Positions 46,641 to 60,509 of a stretch of 64,000 nucleotides of DNA are shown here, one piece after another. The notes under the pieces are model-generated. The model had not been told where the DNA came from and did no database searches. It saw only the letters and a list, made by a program, of their open reading frames with translations. The position numbers and the translations under genes were made by a program. Position 1 is the first letter of the stretch. Every line of letters starts with the position of its first letter. Origin of the DNA: Gossypium raimondii (taxonomy: Eukaryota; Streptophyta; Magnoliopsida; Malvales; Malvaceae); the NCBI RefSeq assembly GCF_025698545.1, contig NC_068577.1:6711501-6775500 (forward strand). Reading direction: 5' to 3'.

Positions 46641-49066
46641 TCAACTTATCCCGTCGCTGCTATCCACTATCGCCGACGATGCATGCATAGAGAAACCCTC
46701 CTCAGTTAACGATTGCACCGCCGATAAGTCAGCTCCGTGATCCTCTTCAACCGCCTCTATGGCATCTATCTCCGCTGCAATTTCCGCCATTTCAGGCCGT
46801 TTCTCCGGCGACTCATCGCAGCAACGGAGAGCAATCTCCAGCAACTTCTCCATCCCCTTAGTACCGTTTTTCTCCATAGATATCTCCTTATCAAATACCT
46901 CAGCAATCCATTCTTCTCTAAAAGCTCGTTTGACCCACTTGCAAAGATCCACGCCATTGATGCCCGGCGGAGCCGAGTGAACCGAGACTCTCCTCGTCAG
47001 TAATTCCAAAAGGAGGCAGCCGTAGCTCCACACGTCGGATTTCCTCGAAACCCTTTTCCATGTCTGGTATTCCGGTGACTTATATGAGACCATATGTTGA
47101 GCTGCGACGGGAAGGGCCATGGATGAAGCGAGGCCATAATCGGAGACGAGAACCGTTTCGCCGTCGTCGTCGAGGAGAATGTTGGTTGATTTCAGGTTGC
47201 CATGAGGGACGGTGCATTGGGAGGGGTTCGAATTGAGGTGAAGATGCTCCAACGCTCGTGCCACGCTTCGAGCGACGGTCAATCGTGAGCTCCATTTGAA
47301 AGAAATCCGGTCCCGGCTGCCTCTCCCGCCTGCATTTTCATTATGTGTCTTGGTCAGGAAATTCTATTAGGGGTCATGGGCCGGGTGCCAGCTTTACTGT
47401 TTAAAAATAATAATAAAAATTATAAAATAAAAATTATATTAATATAATAATAATTAAATAAAGGAAAATGAAGTTTTATTATTTTTAACACTAAACGAGT
47501 CTTTTGGGTGGCCTTGAGCTTAAATTTTGGAACCACTCCTGGACTCAATCCATAAATACTCTTTGTTATTAAGTATTTTTGGATTATATTAAAAAATAAT
47601 AAAATATATATAATAGTTTTTATCTTAGTTTTGAAACTTTTTTATTCACGATAGTCTTAAAATTTAATAATTTTTAATTTAATATTAAAATTTAAATTTT
47701 GTTAAAATAGGATAATGTGATGCTTTTAAGATTATGCTATGTCATCACTTAAAATTTAATAAATATAAATAATTATATATTTTAAGAAAATAAAAATGAT
47801 GAGATGACACAATTTAAAAAATCACAGGTCATCATACTTTCAAATACTAATGTGGATAAAAAAGTTACCAAAGGGACTAAATATTAATTTATCCCTATCT
47901 ATAGAGAAGGTGAAGAAGACATAATTGATAATTTGATCACCATGAAGGCGGTTGAAGAGGTTTCCATTTTTGGCATATCTGTAGACCAACAACTTCACAT
48001 CCTCGGAACACCAATACGCCATTAAAGGAAGCAAATTGGGATGCTTTTGATCTGCAATCATTCTCACCATCTTCATGAACTCCTCCTTGCTCATCAATGG
48101 CTTCAACCCCCTCAACTGTTTCACAACAACAGCCACCCCATCATTCAACGTAGCCTTATAACTATCCCCGCAAACTCCTTTCCCTAACCCTTCAGCAGCG
48201 GCCCCCATCAACTCGTTCAGCTCGAAACCTCCATCATCCGCCATGAAAACCAGCTTCATTCCATCACCATCGCTGGTTTCCTCAAAATGGCGTCTTTTGA
48301 TCAGGTTCTTGAACTTGCTAGATCTCTTACAGTAGAGAACCAAAAGCAAAATCACGGTGACTAGACCGATTATGTCGAGAACCATGAATGCGATTGCAAT
48401 GGATTCCTTCTTGGATTCTGTTGGTGTTGGTGTGTTAATTTCGCTGAAATGGCACAATGGATCGCACATGTTAGGGCCGTTGTTAGCGTACGAATCAGCG
48501 GTGAAAGACCTCAAAGTGGTCGTTCCGGGGATCGGGCCGCTGATATTGTTGTAGGAGACATTGAAAACTGTTAAACCAGCTTGGTTGAACTCTGGTATCA
48601 TACCACTCAAATGGTTCTGTTGAAGCTGCAATGACCGCAGCAACTCGAGATTGGTCGAACAAGGTGGGATCGGTCCTTCCAACATGTTTTCCGAAAGATC
48701 AATGTCTTTCAACTTGTGATTGTAACAGAAATCCATTATGTTCCCATACACTAAATTGTTCTTGAAGCTAAGGGTGACCAATTCAGAAAGCACAACCAAT
48801 GAAACAGCACTTGGGTTCCCTGATAACCCCCTATTTTCCAGCAATATCGACGTGATTCGTCCATTGATGCACTGAATACCGTACCAGAAAGAGTTGTTTT
48901 CATAGCAGTGAAGGCCGTTCCAGTTATCGTTTAAGAAAGGGTCGTTGAATGTGTGCTTGAGAGCATAAAGGGTGTCCCTTTCTTGCTCGTATTGAGCTAT
49001 GGTGGTGCTGTAATGTGAGAAAAGAATCACAATGAGAAGGTATTTGGGAAGCAATGGAGACTCCAT
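46641..49066 (-). CDS. LRR receptor-like protein kinase, probably catalytically inactive (pollen receptor kinase type)
   Basis: Two exons, 49066-47941 and 47329-46641, are joined in phase 1 across a 611-base intron (donor GTGATC, acceptor ATGCAG), giving 604 residues. In order: a signal peptide (LLIVILFSHYSTTIA), a plant LRR N-terminal domain with Cys, about five leucine-rich repeats (LKDIDLSENMLEGPIPP, LLRSLQLQQNHLSGMIPEF), an extracellular stalk, a membrane span (VLDIIGLVTVILLLVLYC), a juxtamembrane region and a kinase domain. The Gly-rich loop (GLGKGVCGDSYKA) and the lysine (VVVKQLRG) are present. The catalytic HRD is HGN (VPHGNLKSTNILL) and DFG is DYG, so it is probably a pseudokinase. 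The layout matches pollen receptor-like kinases, which act at the plasma membrane in pollen tube signalling. Expression is not known from sequence. Confidence 0.92.
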
Positions 49067-52000
49067 AGGTGAGTGTACTTAGTGAAACTTGTGTTGGATT
49101 TAATCTTAATAGGTATAAAACATATAACGTATATTTTGAAAGTCAATATATAAATATATATTCTCGAGAAATGCCATTACAGCTATGAAAGGCAAAAACA
49201 AGGACGATTTTTGAACCGTTTTGCTTTTGGATTTTTATTGCTTAGGAAATCTCAAGGGAGGCAATCTTACGTTGTTAAATTAGCCCTAAGGTTTACGGTT
49301 TTTTTTTTTTTTTTGTTTAGATCATATCAAATTTTCTCTTAAGTTTTGATTTAAATTATTGAATTATTCGAAAAATTTTATTTAATTTACCGTGTTGTTC
49401 AGTTTTTTATTATTATTTAAAATTCAACTTGCAAGATCTAAGAGACGGCTCGATGATCGGTATGGTGGATCAGCACTCATCAAGTAGAAGAACATATCTT
49501 AGATCTAAGTCGATGTGATGGTCAGTGTCGGAGATTGGAGAAGAAAATTGTTTAGAATTTTGTTTGTAAATTTGTGATGTCCAAAGTTGTTTCATAAAAA
49601 AAAATTAAATTGTAGAAAAGAAGAGAAGGAGAGCTTTATGTAGGCGGTACGAATAGATAAGGTCATGCAACAATGATTTTGACAAAGCAGTGACTTAATG
49701 AAAACTTTTAAATAATTCAATAATCATTTTATAACTTTTTGAAGTTGAATAACCAAAATGTAAATATACTAATAGTTTAATGATCTTTGTACATTTTTTG
49801 AGAACGTGGATTAATTGCCACGCAAACAATCAATTCAATAGCGCTTAAATTTCAATGGTTGAATCACTTTTCCATCCAAATAAAATGCAATTTGATTAAA
49901 ATTTAAAGGTAAAAGATGAAAAAAATATTAAGGATAAAATAACCAAAGATATCAATCTTAATTAGGTGCTAAATTAATTGTTATGCCTTTTATATATGAT
50001 GAAAGTACCATGCAAGTCCTCTATAGGGATTGATTTAAACTAATTCTATACTATTAAATAGATTAATTAAATTATTGTATTAGTAAAAAATAATAATATC
50101 AAATTTTAATAGAATTAGCATCTGTTGTTTTAAAATGTCATTTAGATAACATTTTCAAGTTTTTATGATTTTGCAAATGAAATAATTTGTTTGGAGTTGA
50201 GCTACAAATGAAAAAATAATCTTCAAGTCATTTTTCGATCCATTTAATAATAGATGGACTAATTTGAGCTGGTCCTTATAATAGAGGAACTTGATAAATG
50301 TGCTTTATTCCCACGAACAGGGATCAAACCCTCAACCTCATGGTTAATGGTAAGCAGTCACTACACCTCACTTCACCTTGCCTCATAATTTCTTGTTTCA
50401 ATCTTTATTATTTGTTTTTTCTAACAATCTTAAGGCTTTAAAAAGTGCCTTTCATATGAGAATTTAATATATTGTGGACAAAGGAAGAATAGTGGTTTAT
50501 CACTATGATGCATGCTTTAAGATTAAAGTTGAAACAAGAATGATTCTATGGCGCCCCTACAAATTGCAACTGTTGGTCTTCGGTTATACAAGTTAACTAA
50601 TTATTTCATTTTGTTGTATGAATTTTTTTTTTGTTATTTAAAATACAATTTATGAATTGATAATTCTAAGTGTTTAATTAAAATAATACATAACTTTAAA
50701 TAAATTTTAAAATGCAAAACATGGATATATATATATATATATATATTATCATAATTAAAAGAAAGAAAGAAGGAAAATGACAAATGGCCATTTTGTAGAA
50801 GAGAAAGTGGTGGCACTTTAGCCATCAATGGCGTGAGGCATTTTTTTATTTTTATTTTTGCAAAAAAAGATACGACATTTGGTCATTTTCTGCTTGGCAA
50901 TTTACTTGGTAACAAAATTGTCGGTAAAAAAAGGTTAATGGGATAAAATAATTGATGATATTTTTAGTGACAAAATGATTGTCAAATATAAATTAAGATG
51001 TCGACACAAAAACTACCGTCGATAAAGATTTATATCAACACGACACTATAGCGACAATGTACATTTCGTCGTTGTATCCAATAGGTAGTTTTATATTTTA
51101 AATCAGTGACGAAATTTTATTTGTCAATAAATACTTTTTTTTTTTATTTCGTAGGATTTAAGAAGGTCATAAAGTTGTGTCCTTTCGGTGGAATAATTAC
51201 TGAATTGAAAATTGATGTTTAGTGGTAAATATATTGATGTATCAATTGGTACACTATAAATATAGGTTCGTGCTATATTTGTAAAATACAAGAATTCGAT
51301 GAAATTAGACATTTTGTTTTGATAATTGATATATATTTTATTTTTTAATTTTAAAATATTTTTAAAATACTTTTTTTATTTTTTATTTTTAAAATAAATT
51401 TTTGGTGTTTATTAAAAAATAGGCTGGGCCGGGCCAGGTTCGGGCTTAGGAATTTTTTCCCGGGTCGGGCGTGGACAAAATTTCAGGCTCATATTTCGGG
51501 CTCAGGCCTAGGACGCGGGCCAAAATTTTTCTCTGGGCCTGACCCGGCCCGGCCCATGAGCACCTCTAGATAGTGGTTATATTTAATATGTACTTAGTGA
51601 AATATCAGAGGTAGATAATTGGAGCCTTCTTATATGATTTGAGAATTATTGTCAATTTGGATCAAAACAAATCAAAACCCTCTTATAATCTATAACTATG
51701 TTGCTAAGATTCGTTTGAAACTGATTACAGCTCTTATCTGGTATTTAAACGATATGGTTTCAAAATCTTGTCATGTATGGTATGATAGGTCCAGTAGATA
51801 CGTTTTCTTATAACATAAATGGTAGGTTTCATTGCCAAATGTGGAAGATAATAGATAAAATCGTATTTGTACTCGCGAGATTAATTTTTTTTTAAATGAT
51901 ATAAATATCTTACTATATTGATTTTTCTAAATATTTTTAAAATTATGTAAATACCATACTATATTTTATTTTTATACACATAGGTTATAATATTTAAAAG

Positions 52001-52658
52001 ATATAAATATCTAAAATAATAGCAATTTTAAAAATATTCATATAAATAAAACAAAATATGTGGTTAATCTTTATACTTGAATGTTCTAGATTAGCCTTCA
52101 TACTTAAAAGTTTTAAAAATAACTTAATTGTGTTATCAATATACTTATTAAATCGTACCAACTTCAAAAATAAAAGATTACCTACTTAAAACGCACTTGA
52201 ATTTACAATTTTACATTTTTATTTAGGGTTTACAATGATCATAAATACATAATCAATCAACTATATCGTAAAATTAAATTAATACAAAGTATAATTGAAT
52301 ATAAAATCAAAATATAACTAAACAAAACTCATCTAAAACAACAAGATTTAATGGGATTCAAGATATACATATAACAATAACGCATGACGAGATTTGAACA
52401 TGTAAATTTAAAGCTTAAAACCTCAACCTTTATCATTAATATTAAAGCCTCATTCTTGAGCCCACTACCTATAAGTTGTTTACCGCAACAACAACCATTC
52501 CGATCGAGATAAGTCTCAACTCGGGTTATAAATTTGTGTTTGACTTGACTAATGATATTTCACTAGGGCATGCTTCTCATTTTTCTCTGTCATCGAATCC
52601 CCCACTTAGTTCTCTCTTTTTACTGACGAAAAATCCCCGTTCGTTTCCTCTCTCTATA
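49067..52658. other. Intergenic repeats between the receptor-kinase and LTP genes
   Basis: The receptor-kinase promoter starts this region. Contents recognised are a diverged MULE-type MITE (about 49300-49795), an AT microsatellite (50725-50747), and a block at 50870-51125 with repeated GTCG(G/A)T and GACGAAAT-like words that could be subterminal sequence of a CACTA-type element. A GC-rich block at about 51420-51565 (GGGCCGGGCC, CCCGGCCCGGCCC) looks like the end of another dispersed repeat; a related but weaker block occurs near 60660-61200. No gene is seen. Confidence 0.5.
49300..49795. mobile_element. Diverged second copy of the MULE-type MITE
   Basis: Read on the minus strand this block follows the MITE at 34778-35346 nearly throughout: TCATTAAACTATTAG, CATTTTGGTTATTCAACTTC, the central GAACATCAC/GGACATCAC and the GATCTAAG stretch. 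The outer ends are eroded and no target duplication is clear. Confidence 0.68.
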
Positions 52659-54237
52659 ATGGTAGTCTCAAAATTCTCTCTCACTTTAATCCTTTCCGTT
52701 CTCTCAATCTACGCCGTCGGCGGCGCCCACATCCACGTGGATACGGCGGCGCCGTCGCCTTCCTTCTCCTCCACCGGGGACTGCACGTTCCTGTTTATCA
52801 ACATGGCCGATTGCTTGTCGTTTGTGTCGAGCGGGAGCCAGGTTGCAAAGCCAGAAGGAAACTGCTGTTCTGGCTTGAAAACTGTGCTCGATACAAACGG
52901 CGAGTGCTTGTGTGAGGCTTTTAAAACAAGTGCTTCTCTCGGCGTTCCGTTGAATCTCACTAAGGCTTTCACTTTGCCGGCCCTCTGCAAAATCTCCGCT
53001 TCTTCTGTCCCTAAATGCGCTTGTGAGTGGTTTTTCCTTTTCTTTTAAAACAAATATTTTGATGGGAAAATTTGGTTAGTTTTTGTTTGGGAAGTGGGAA
53101 TTTTTATTCCATTGACATTTTTTTAATGTAAAATTAATTTTCCTTCCATGCAAAGAATGAATTTGAGTTCGATCTATGTTAATTTTCCTTCGTTTTCTTT
53201 TTGCAAAAGAAATTAAGCATGCATGCATTCATCAACAATGACAAAGTAAATAAACAACCCTAAACTATACTAATGATATTTGAATATTTGACTAAATCTA
53301 AAGGTTGAATCTCTAATCGAGACAAAACACTCCAAAACTTAAATTTTATGAAACTTATTAAAAAGAAAACAATGGAATTTGAGTTTTAGAATTGATGGCT
53401 AATAACCTGGGTATTTACTTTTTGTTTTCTTTGGCAGTATCTCTTACACCTGCTGGTGCGCCAGGTATGTTCTTCACTTTAAAGGTTTAATTGTTGTTTT
53501 AGTCCCTCTACTATTCTAAAATTTAATCTTTTTATTTTAGTTTGAACTAATTTAATTTCTCTATTTTTTTTAAATAGAGCTCTATTTTTTATAACTTCTA
53601 CTTGATGGTTACTCGGATAGTCTGTTTATAATAATTTGATATTTTTGGATATTATATCTATAATATATATAAAAACATGTGTTTGGAAAATCTTTTGAAC
53701 TGACGTGAATACTATTTATTTTCCATCGTATTAATTCATAATTATACTGTTTAATGAAAGTTGTGATAATTAAATATTTAAAAATAATTAAAATTTTTAC
53801 TAGTTAAAAAATTATGCTGCTTTTAAAATAGAGTTATTACTTAAATAAAATTTCAAGCACATTAATCATCAAACTTAATCAATATTAAAGTTAATTATTT
53901 TAATTAATTATTATTTTAAATAGTATTATTTTGCATTAATTATATTAAGTAAAACTATATTGTATATTGAAAATGTTAAAAATGTATTAATTGTTATTTG
54001 AAAATTTCAGCTTAGTAAAGACACTACAACGCCATAGTTAGACCTATTCTAAAATTTGCTACCAAATTTGTAGGTGTGCAACCATCGACATTCGCAGGTG
54101 CGCCAAAGACGGTCTCAGGAGGAGGAAGAGCAGTGCTACCGCCACCGGCTTCTAGTGGATCAGGCTGGCCATTGCTTTCTGTTTCAATGGGATCTCTTGT
54201 TATAGGTTTCATAGTTATGTTATTCACAGGGTATTAA
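52659..54237 (+). CDS. GPI-anchored non-specific lipid-transfer protein (LTPG / xylogen-like)
   Basis: Three exons, 52659-53022, 53438-53464 and 54074-54237, have GT-AG borders (GTGAGT, GTATGT; TTGGCAG, TTTGTAG) and give 184 residues. The start is the first ATG in frame and is followed at once by a signal peptide ([18 protein letters not shown]). The eight-cysteine lipid-transfer motif is complete: Cys in GDCTF, ADCLS, NCCSG (two), ECLCEA (two), ALCKI and PKCA. A Pro/Ser/Gly-rich linker and a C-terminal hydrophobic tail ([11 protein letters not shown]) preceded by small residues fit a GPI-anchor signal. Such proteins bind lipids at the plasma membrane or wall and help export cuticle lipids or act in xylogen-type signalling. 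The 27-base middle exon is short, but both sides stay in frame. Confidence 0.92.
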
Positions 54238-55289
54238 AGTGAAATGTTATCATATGAGAGACCATTTTGATGTTTAGAATGTTGGTGATCATCTAGTTTC
54301 CCTTTTGTAGGTTTAATTCGAACTTCGTTTCAACTTTATACAATAGATAATAAGTATTATTTATATTGTTTGGTATGTAAATCTAGAGTTTGATTCAACT
54401 TGGAGGACAATTTTTCTTTTATATAGTAATTTTTATGTCGTGTTTAGCGATAAAATTTAATTATATACATTTACATAATTTAAATTTTTAAAAATATTAA
54501 TTATTATAAAATTATTAATAATAATTGAGAAAAAAAGTAACAAAATTAAAATTAAATTAATATGTTAGTCCAAGAAAATTGTTGATAATATTTAATTGCA
54601 AATGAAATTAACAAGAAAAATAAGGATCATATGCAATTTTATAACACCATTTACTTGGGTTAAACCGATAACCCGAGCAACGAATATCACATTTGGCCAC
54701 TAAATCACATCAATGGCTAGTTCACATTTGACACTTCTTTTTAATGTTATTAAGCTCATTTTAAGCATTAAACATCTCTAAATACTACATTTAATATCGT
54801 AAAATTAAAGCTTGGCTCAACAAAGTAAATTAAAATTTCATAACTCTCAACTTTTTTGAGTACCTTTCACTAACTTTTCTATACATATAAAGACTATGTC
54901 ATTTCCAAGTCCAAAATCATATAACAAAAGAGTCTTGAAGCCTTAAGAGTTGATGTGATCCTCGTGAAGTTCTTCTCGTGTCTTCTATCTACTTTTTTTC
55001 ACCTACTTGTTTGTTTGCGTTAAGCTATGTGAATAGCTTAAGTAAGTATTCAACTGAATTCAATATTACCATATTATATATATAATTTAATTAATTTTAA
55101 TAATATTTATTCACCCAATTTCTTTCACTAATATACTCAAACTTTTAATTTATTTCCAAAACGTAAAATCATTTAATTAACTTTATAACTTATTGTTTTT
55201 ACTTTAACACATACAGTCACTAATTAACTTTCACATTCATATATCAAAGTTTTTTTTTTCTCATATGAAAAACATAACATAAACACTTA
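54238..55289. other. 3' flank of the LTP gene and unassigned repeat DNA
   Basis: The 3' untranslated region of the LTP gene is expected in the first 200-300 bases. From about 54640 (AACACCATTTACTTGGGTTA) the composition changes to an unassigned repeat that probably continues, interrupted by the MITE, to about 58050. It may be an old LTR, but I cannot define its ends. Confidence 0.4.
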
Positions 55290-56324
55290 GGGTCCGTTTG
55301 TTTACATGTAAAAGATTTTACGGGAAATATTTTCTGTATTTTCCTGTGTTTGCTTCACAGAAAATAACTTGGTCAACATAAAATGACTTACAGGTCAATG
55401 TAAAATCAGCTCTTTTTCCTATAAAATGACTTACCCTTTTGAAAAGTGTAAGTTATTTTCCAAAAAAGAGCTCCTCTATAGATAATTTATTTTTATATAA
55501 AAATTAATTTAAATCAAGCTTAATATTATTATATTGATAATAAATTTTATTTTATTTTTAAAAATGTTTAAAATTATTAAAATATTATATTTTCAACATT
55601 ATTAAACATACATATTTAATTATTTATATTTACTCATATAATAAATTATTAATATAATAAATATAATTTATTATTTTAATAAATAATTTAATATTTCAAT
55701 TTTATTTTAATAATAAAATTTAAAAATAATAATTTTAAATAATATTATTCACATATTATTGAAAATATTCAATATCAATATTTTAATAATAAATATTTAT
55801 TAGAATTATAAATATATTAATAATAAATGTTTTATTAGTATAAATGTTAAAATATGTCATAAGTCTATGTACACTTCACAGATTTGCAATTTAGTCTTTA
55901 TACTTTTATTTTCAAGAATTTAGTCCCTTTACTTTTCAAATTTGAAAATCAAGTCCAATTATTGACATCGTTAAACTTTTTGTCAATTTTGTTGATGTCA
56001 CATTTTAAATAAAAATACTTTCTTGGTAGTCATGTAATTAAAAATGACGTTGTAATGAATCAATTTAACATAATATATTTAATATATGCAAAAATAATGT
56101 AAAATATAAAATTGTAGATAAAATAAATTCAATTAAACAATGAAAAATAAAAAAATCTCAAATGTATGTTTGTTTCATTGAAAACAACTTTTATGAAATA
56201 TTTTAAGAAATCTACCAAACAATGAAAATATTTTATACAAATTCATCCAAACATAAAAAATATTAGCTTTTCTAGAAAAGTAAATCATTTTTCGAAAGTC
56301 ATTTTCAGTGAAACAAACGGAGCC
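55290..56324. mobile_element. PIF/Harbinger (Tourist-like) MITE with TSD TTA
   Basis: The termini GGGTCCGTTTGTTT (55290) and, reversed, GGCTCCGTTTGTTT (to 56324) are inverted repeats. They are flanked by TTA at 55287-55289 and 56325-56327. A three-base TTA duplication with GG-starting termini is diagnostic for this superfamily. The 1035-base interior is AT-rich and non-coding, and includes at about 55860-56000 a copy of the dispersed repeat seen at 19840 and 20270. Confidence 0.88.
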
Positions 56325-56327
56325 TTA

Positions 56328-58079
56328 ATTCACATATTTCATTTAACACTTAATTCACGTGTATTACTAAAACACATATATCTCAATAACACTTTTACTT
56401 CCACATATCACTTTTGCAGTCCTCAGTGAATCTTAGAGAAATTCAAAACATTTGATACATTGAAGAGATCCAGGCCAAACACGTACTCCTGACCTATAAC
56501 GAAACTCTAGAAAAATATATAGGAACTCCAGTAAACACGTCACATAACCCAATACTTCTCTCCTAATCCCATTCGAACCCCCGTATCCCCAACTCAGTTC
56601 CTATCCTAACCCTCAACCCCTCTCAACTCCAAAATCATTTCATTATCATATATCATATTTCCTCTGAGTTCACTAAGGCATTAAGCACTTTCATATAACA
56701 TACCTGACATATCACATATATCACTTAGTATCAAATTACTTATTCACTTTGACTTACATAACCACATGCACTACATCCTCACTTCATACATTAATTCACA
56801 TAGACACTAAAATATCACATATTTACAATACTTTTACATTTAAGATTTTAATTCACTTTCATATAACACTTTGCTTTCATAAAACACTTACTTAAATAGT
56901 TATTTCACTATTTTAGTACACATAGTAACTTTTGAATATTTTACAATTTAATCTCTAAATTCATGAAAGTTCAATATTTATTTATATAAAACTTTAATAT
57001 AACTTTTCACTTCATTTAAACCTTTAATCACAATATTTATTTCAAACCAAATTTTAAACTCTTTACAATTTAGTCCTCTCTATAATGATTTCATTATTCT
57101 ACATCTATTCACTTATTAATCAATGACAAATAAATAACTTTCAATCTTTATAATTCAATCCTTAGTTTCATAAAATTTACTAATCACTAAACTATCACTT
57201 TATCATTTCTTACATTACTAACATACTTTTAATTACATATTCACTACTAAATTTAATATATATATATATATATATTCAATAATCTTAATCGTATCTTATT
57301 TAGTTATATCATATTAAAATTTAAATACTCAAATATTTAAATTAAAATAATGAGTTGAATTTAATTAAGTACTTACTTATTTCCTCACTTGAAATTAACC
57401 TTTCTCTTCACTTTTCCTAACTTTCCTTTCATTTTCAACTTCATTTAAGTTGTTTCCATGACTGAAATTAACAAACACACTCTCTCCCTTTTCTTTCTTT
57501 CCCTCCCTTTTATTTTTGCTGCCCAACTTCTGTTCAACCTTTGTAGAAATATATATATATAAATTTAGTCCATATATTCCATCAACCAATCAACTTTCAA
57601 CACTTTTCAACCTTAAGTTCCATAATTTTTCACAAACTTTTCACCTGATCAGATATGAGATTTTAATCTCATCATTTTGTCTCTAAATAACAATTAAAGA
57701 TGAAAAAATTGCATTTAGGTCCCTCCTCCATAAAATGAGAACATTACACTTTAGTCCTTGTACTTTTCCACTTTATTCAATTTAATTCCTATCTCAATTT
57801 TCCAACTCCACGTATCAATACATATCCATATCACAGTCATAATAATATTTATTAAAAAATGGTCAATTTTCACTTTTAATCCTTCAACTTTAAAAAATTT
57901 TCAATTGAGTCCTTACTAACTTTCATTATTCACACTTTCTCTCCAAATACTTAATTCACATTTAAAATGCTTATCCTTTCTCAAAGACTAAAAAAAGCGA
58001 CTTTTTTTAGAAACTTACCCCTTTCTCTTCGATTTCACAAAAAAAAAGAGCGACTTTTGGCCTTAGGCCAGATATCTGT
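56328..58079. other. Unassigned repeat DNA, probably an old LTR body
   Basis: This is AT-rich sequence dominated by CACTTT/TTCAC words, with two TTTAGTCCTTGTACTTTT-like phrases, and no coding potential. An AT microsatellite lies at about 57257-57274. The stretch 57960-58079 (GCGACTTTTTTTAG, GAGCGACTTTTGGCC) is likely the edge of this repeat against the Tat-type LTR remnant. Confidence 0.4.
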
Positions 58080-59742
58080 GAGTGTCGCCGATGACCCATT
58101 AATAAGCAAGCGAGTTCACCGGAGGATGGCCGGATTCTAAAAAAGGGGAGAGGGTTTTGGAGGGAAAAATTTGGTTTTTTTTTTTGAGAAGTGCAGAAAT
58201 GAAACTATTTTAAAAAAAATTTGAGTTAAATAAGCCCTATGAAACGACGTCGTTTTGGGCCAGTGCTCTAGGCGCCAAAACGGCGTCGTTTTGGCTTTGA
58301 CCCAAGTCCCGACCCGCTCCGGCCAAGGATCCGCGTGTTTTTAACGGAAGGGCTAATTGCACCTTTAGCCCTTCGCTTTTTAATTATTTTGCAATTAAGT
58401 TCCTTTCATTTTTTTATTTGTGCCCTATAATTTATTTCAATTTACAATTTGGTCCACCTTGAAGCTGTGTGTTTTGGAGGGTGGGGATTATTTCCCATTT
58501 AGTCCCTCCTTGTTATCCGCGCGTTCAACTTGGTCCTTTTCCTTTTATTTATTTCTGATTTGCCCCAATTTTTTTTTAAAGTTTGAATTTTGTCCTTTTT
58601 GTTATTTTTGCTATGTTATTATTAAATTAATTAATTAACTATTATCATCATTATTATTTTCCTTTTATTTATTTACTTATTATTATTACTATATTATTAA
58701 ATTAATTATTTTTGCATTATTATATTTCCTTTTATTTATTTATCTAAATATTTTAAATACATTTATTTTATTATGTCATTTTATCTTTTATATCCTTTCA
58801 TATAATTTTTAATTTTTAGATTTTTATTATTGTTATTATTATTATTAATACCATCATTATTATTGTTAATATTATTCTTAAATTGTTTTATACAATATTA
58901 TGTCTTTAGCTTTAAATTTTAGTTCATTATCCTTATTATTTGTTTTTTATTTTTGGTTTGTTTATTTTATTTTATTTTATTCTTCATATTGTCGTTCACA
59001 TTAATTCATTTATTGTTATTCTGCTATGCATATCGACACCGTAATTCATTTCACGTTTTATTACAAAATAGTATCACATTTTACCCAATACATTAAAAAT
59101 GTTGTTCTAAATAAGCAATGTTTCGTATTTTGGGAGTCCGAAAAGTCGTTCCCTAACTTACGGGTTTCGATCTTCTTGATAAATTCGAATACATGAACTT
59201 TTTTTAACATAAGTTTTTTAATAATCTCGGGAATTAAAGAGCTCGTGTTTCAACTTACGGGATATGGTTTCTTTATAAAACCGAGATAATCAAATATCTT
59301 TTAAAATAAATAAAGCCTTTGCTATTTATTCTCATTTCGAGGATTTAAAACATTGTGTCCTAACTTGCGAGATATAGTTCTTTTTCTCGATTAACGTGAA
59401 ATATGTCGTTTTCTAAAAAAAATTCAATTAAGCGATATTTTAACAAAGGATCGTATTTTAAATTCTTTTTGAGTTTTCAATTTTCGACACTAAGACACTA
59501 ATTAATCAGCTAGGTACCAATTTTGGGCGTTACGAGGGTGCTAATCCTTCCTCGTACGTAACTGACTCCCGAACCCATCTTTATGAATTGCGTGGACCAA
59601 AACTGTTTTTTTAATAAATCAAGTCGTTTATTAAAAATAACCACTTTTCGAGGTGACCTGATCACACCTCATCTAAAAGGATTTGTGGCGACTCCCATCT
59701 CCATTTTCGTTTTAAATAAAAAGTCGACCCCTTTTCAAAAAA
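58080..59742 (+). repeat. Diverged Tat-type LTR remnant, plus orientation
   Basis: Read on the plus strand this block parallels the minus strand of the LTRs at 1693 and 15910. It has a TAAATAAGCC TATA-like region, AAACGACGTCGTTT (58241) and AAACGGCGTCGTTT (58277), GGATCCGCGTGTTTTTA, three CTAACTTACGGG-type motifs about 100 bases apart (59154, 59251, 59361), and the end block GTTACGAGGGTGCTAATCC (59530) to GGAGTCGCCAC reversed. It ends before TGGTTTCGACA (59743-59753), the same bases that follow the intact 5' LTR, after which similarity stops. The left limit is approximate. Confidence 0.78.
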
Positions 59743-60459
59743 TGGTTTCGACAAGGGTGTTAATATGTATTCCCTTTAGAATAACAAATATCTTCTTATC
59801 CACATTTCAGAACTTTGAATGTTTCAAATTAAATAGCTCACAAGCCGTCTTTAGTGCTTGTGTCTAGCTCCACTATCTCAAAGGGTATTGTACCCCATGA
59901 TATGGTGCAATATAACTTTTTGCATATGCATAACCAACTTTGTAGATTACAATATAGCAATTGACTTATGCTAGGGTGCTCAAATACGTATTTATACAAG
60001 AATAATATAGAATTTATAATATAGCTTTTATAAACTTAATTTTTATTAGATAAAAGTTGTGTGAAATATTTATATTTGATATGTTCAATAACAAAGTATA
60101 TTGGTCCAATAATAAATATATAATTCTATTTTTAAAAATGAAATATATCCTATAATTAAATTTTTTTATTAGTGTATAAAATAACTTTTATAAATTTGTA
60201 TAAAACTAATTTCTTAAACTTAAATAATATATGTGTTTGAAAAATCACAGGTAATTGATAATTTCTTATAATTTACCGCATAATTACTCTCGGTTCTTAG
60301 ACTCCTCCTAAAAATCGAATAGTACAATTAGAGTGTTCCAATTACATTTAATTCGTGAAACCCACCAATTATAATAGTTGTTTAAACATATGTAATTACA
60401 AATAATTACATCAAAATCCAATTATTAAATAGATTTTCAAATAATATTGGAACCAATTC

Positions 60460-60509
<50 letters not shown>

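Noticed and set aside
46737..47003. Plus-strand ORFs over the receptor-kinase second exon
   Set aside because: They are shadows of the well-supported minus-strand kinase exon.
50300..50390. tRNA-like phrase GGGATCAAACCCTCAACC as a tRNA gene
   Set aside because: No acceptor, D or anticodon arms can be built around it; it is at most a repeat fragment.
52476..52658. Longer N-terminal start for the lipid-transfer protein gene
   Set aside because: The upstream frame has no ATG, and the ATG at 52659 is followed directly by a signal peptide.
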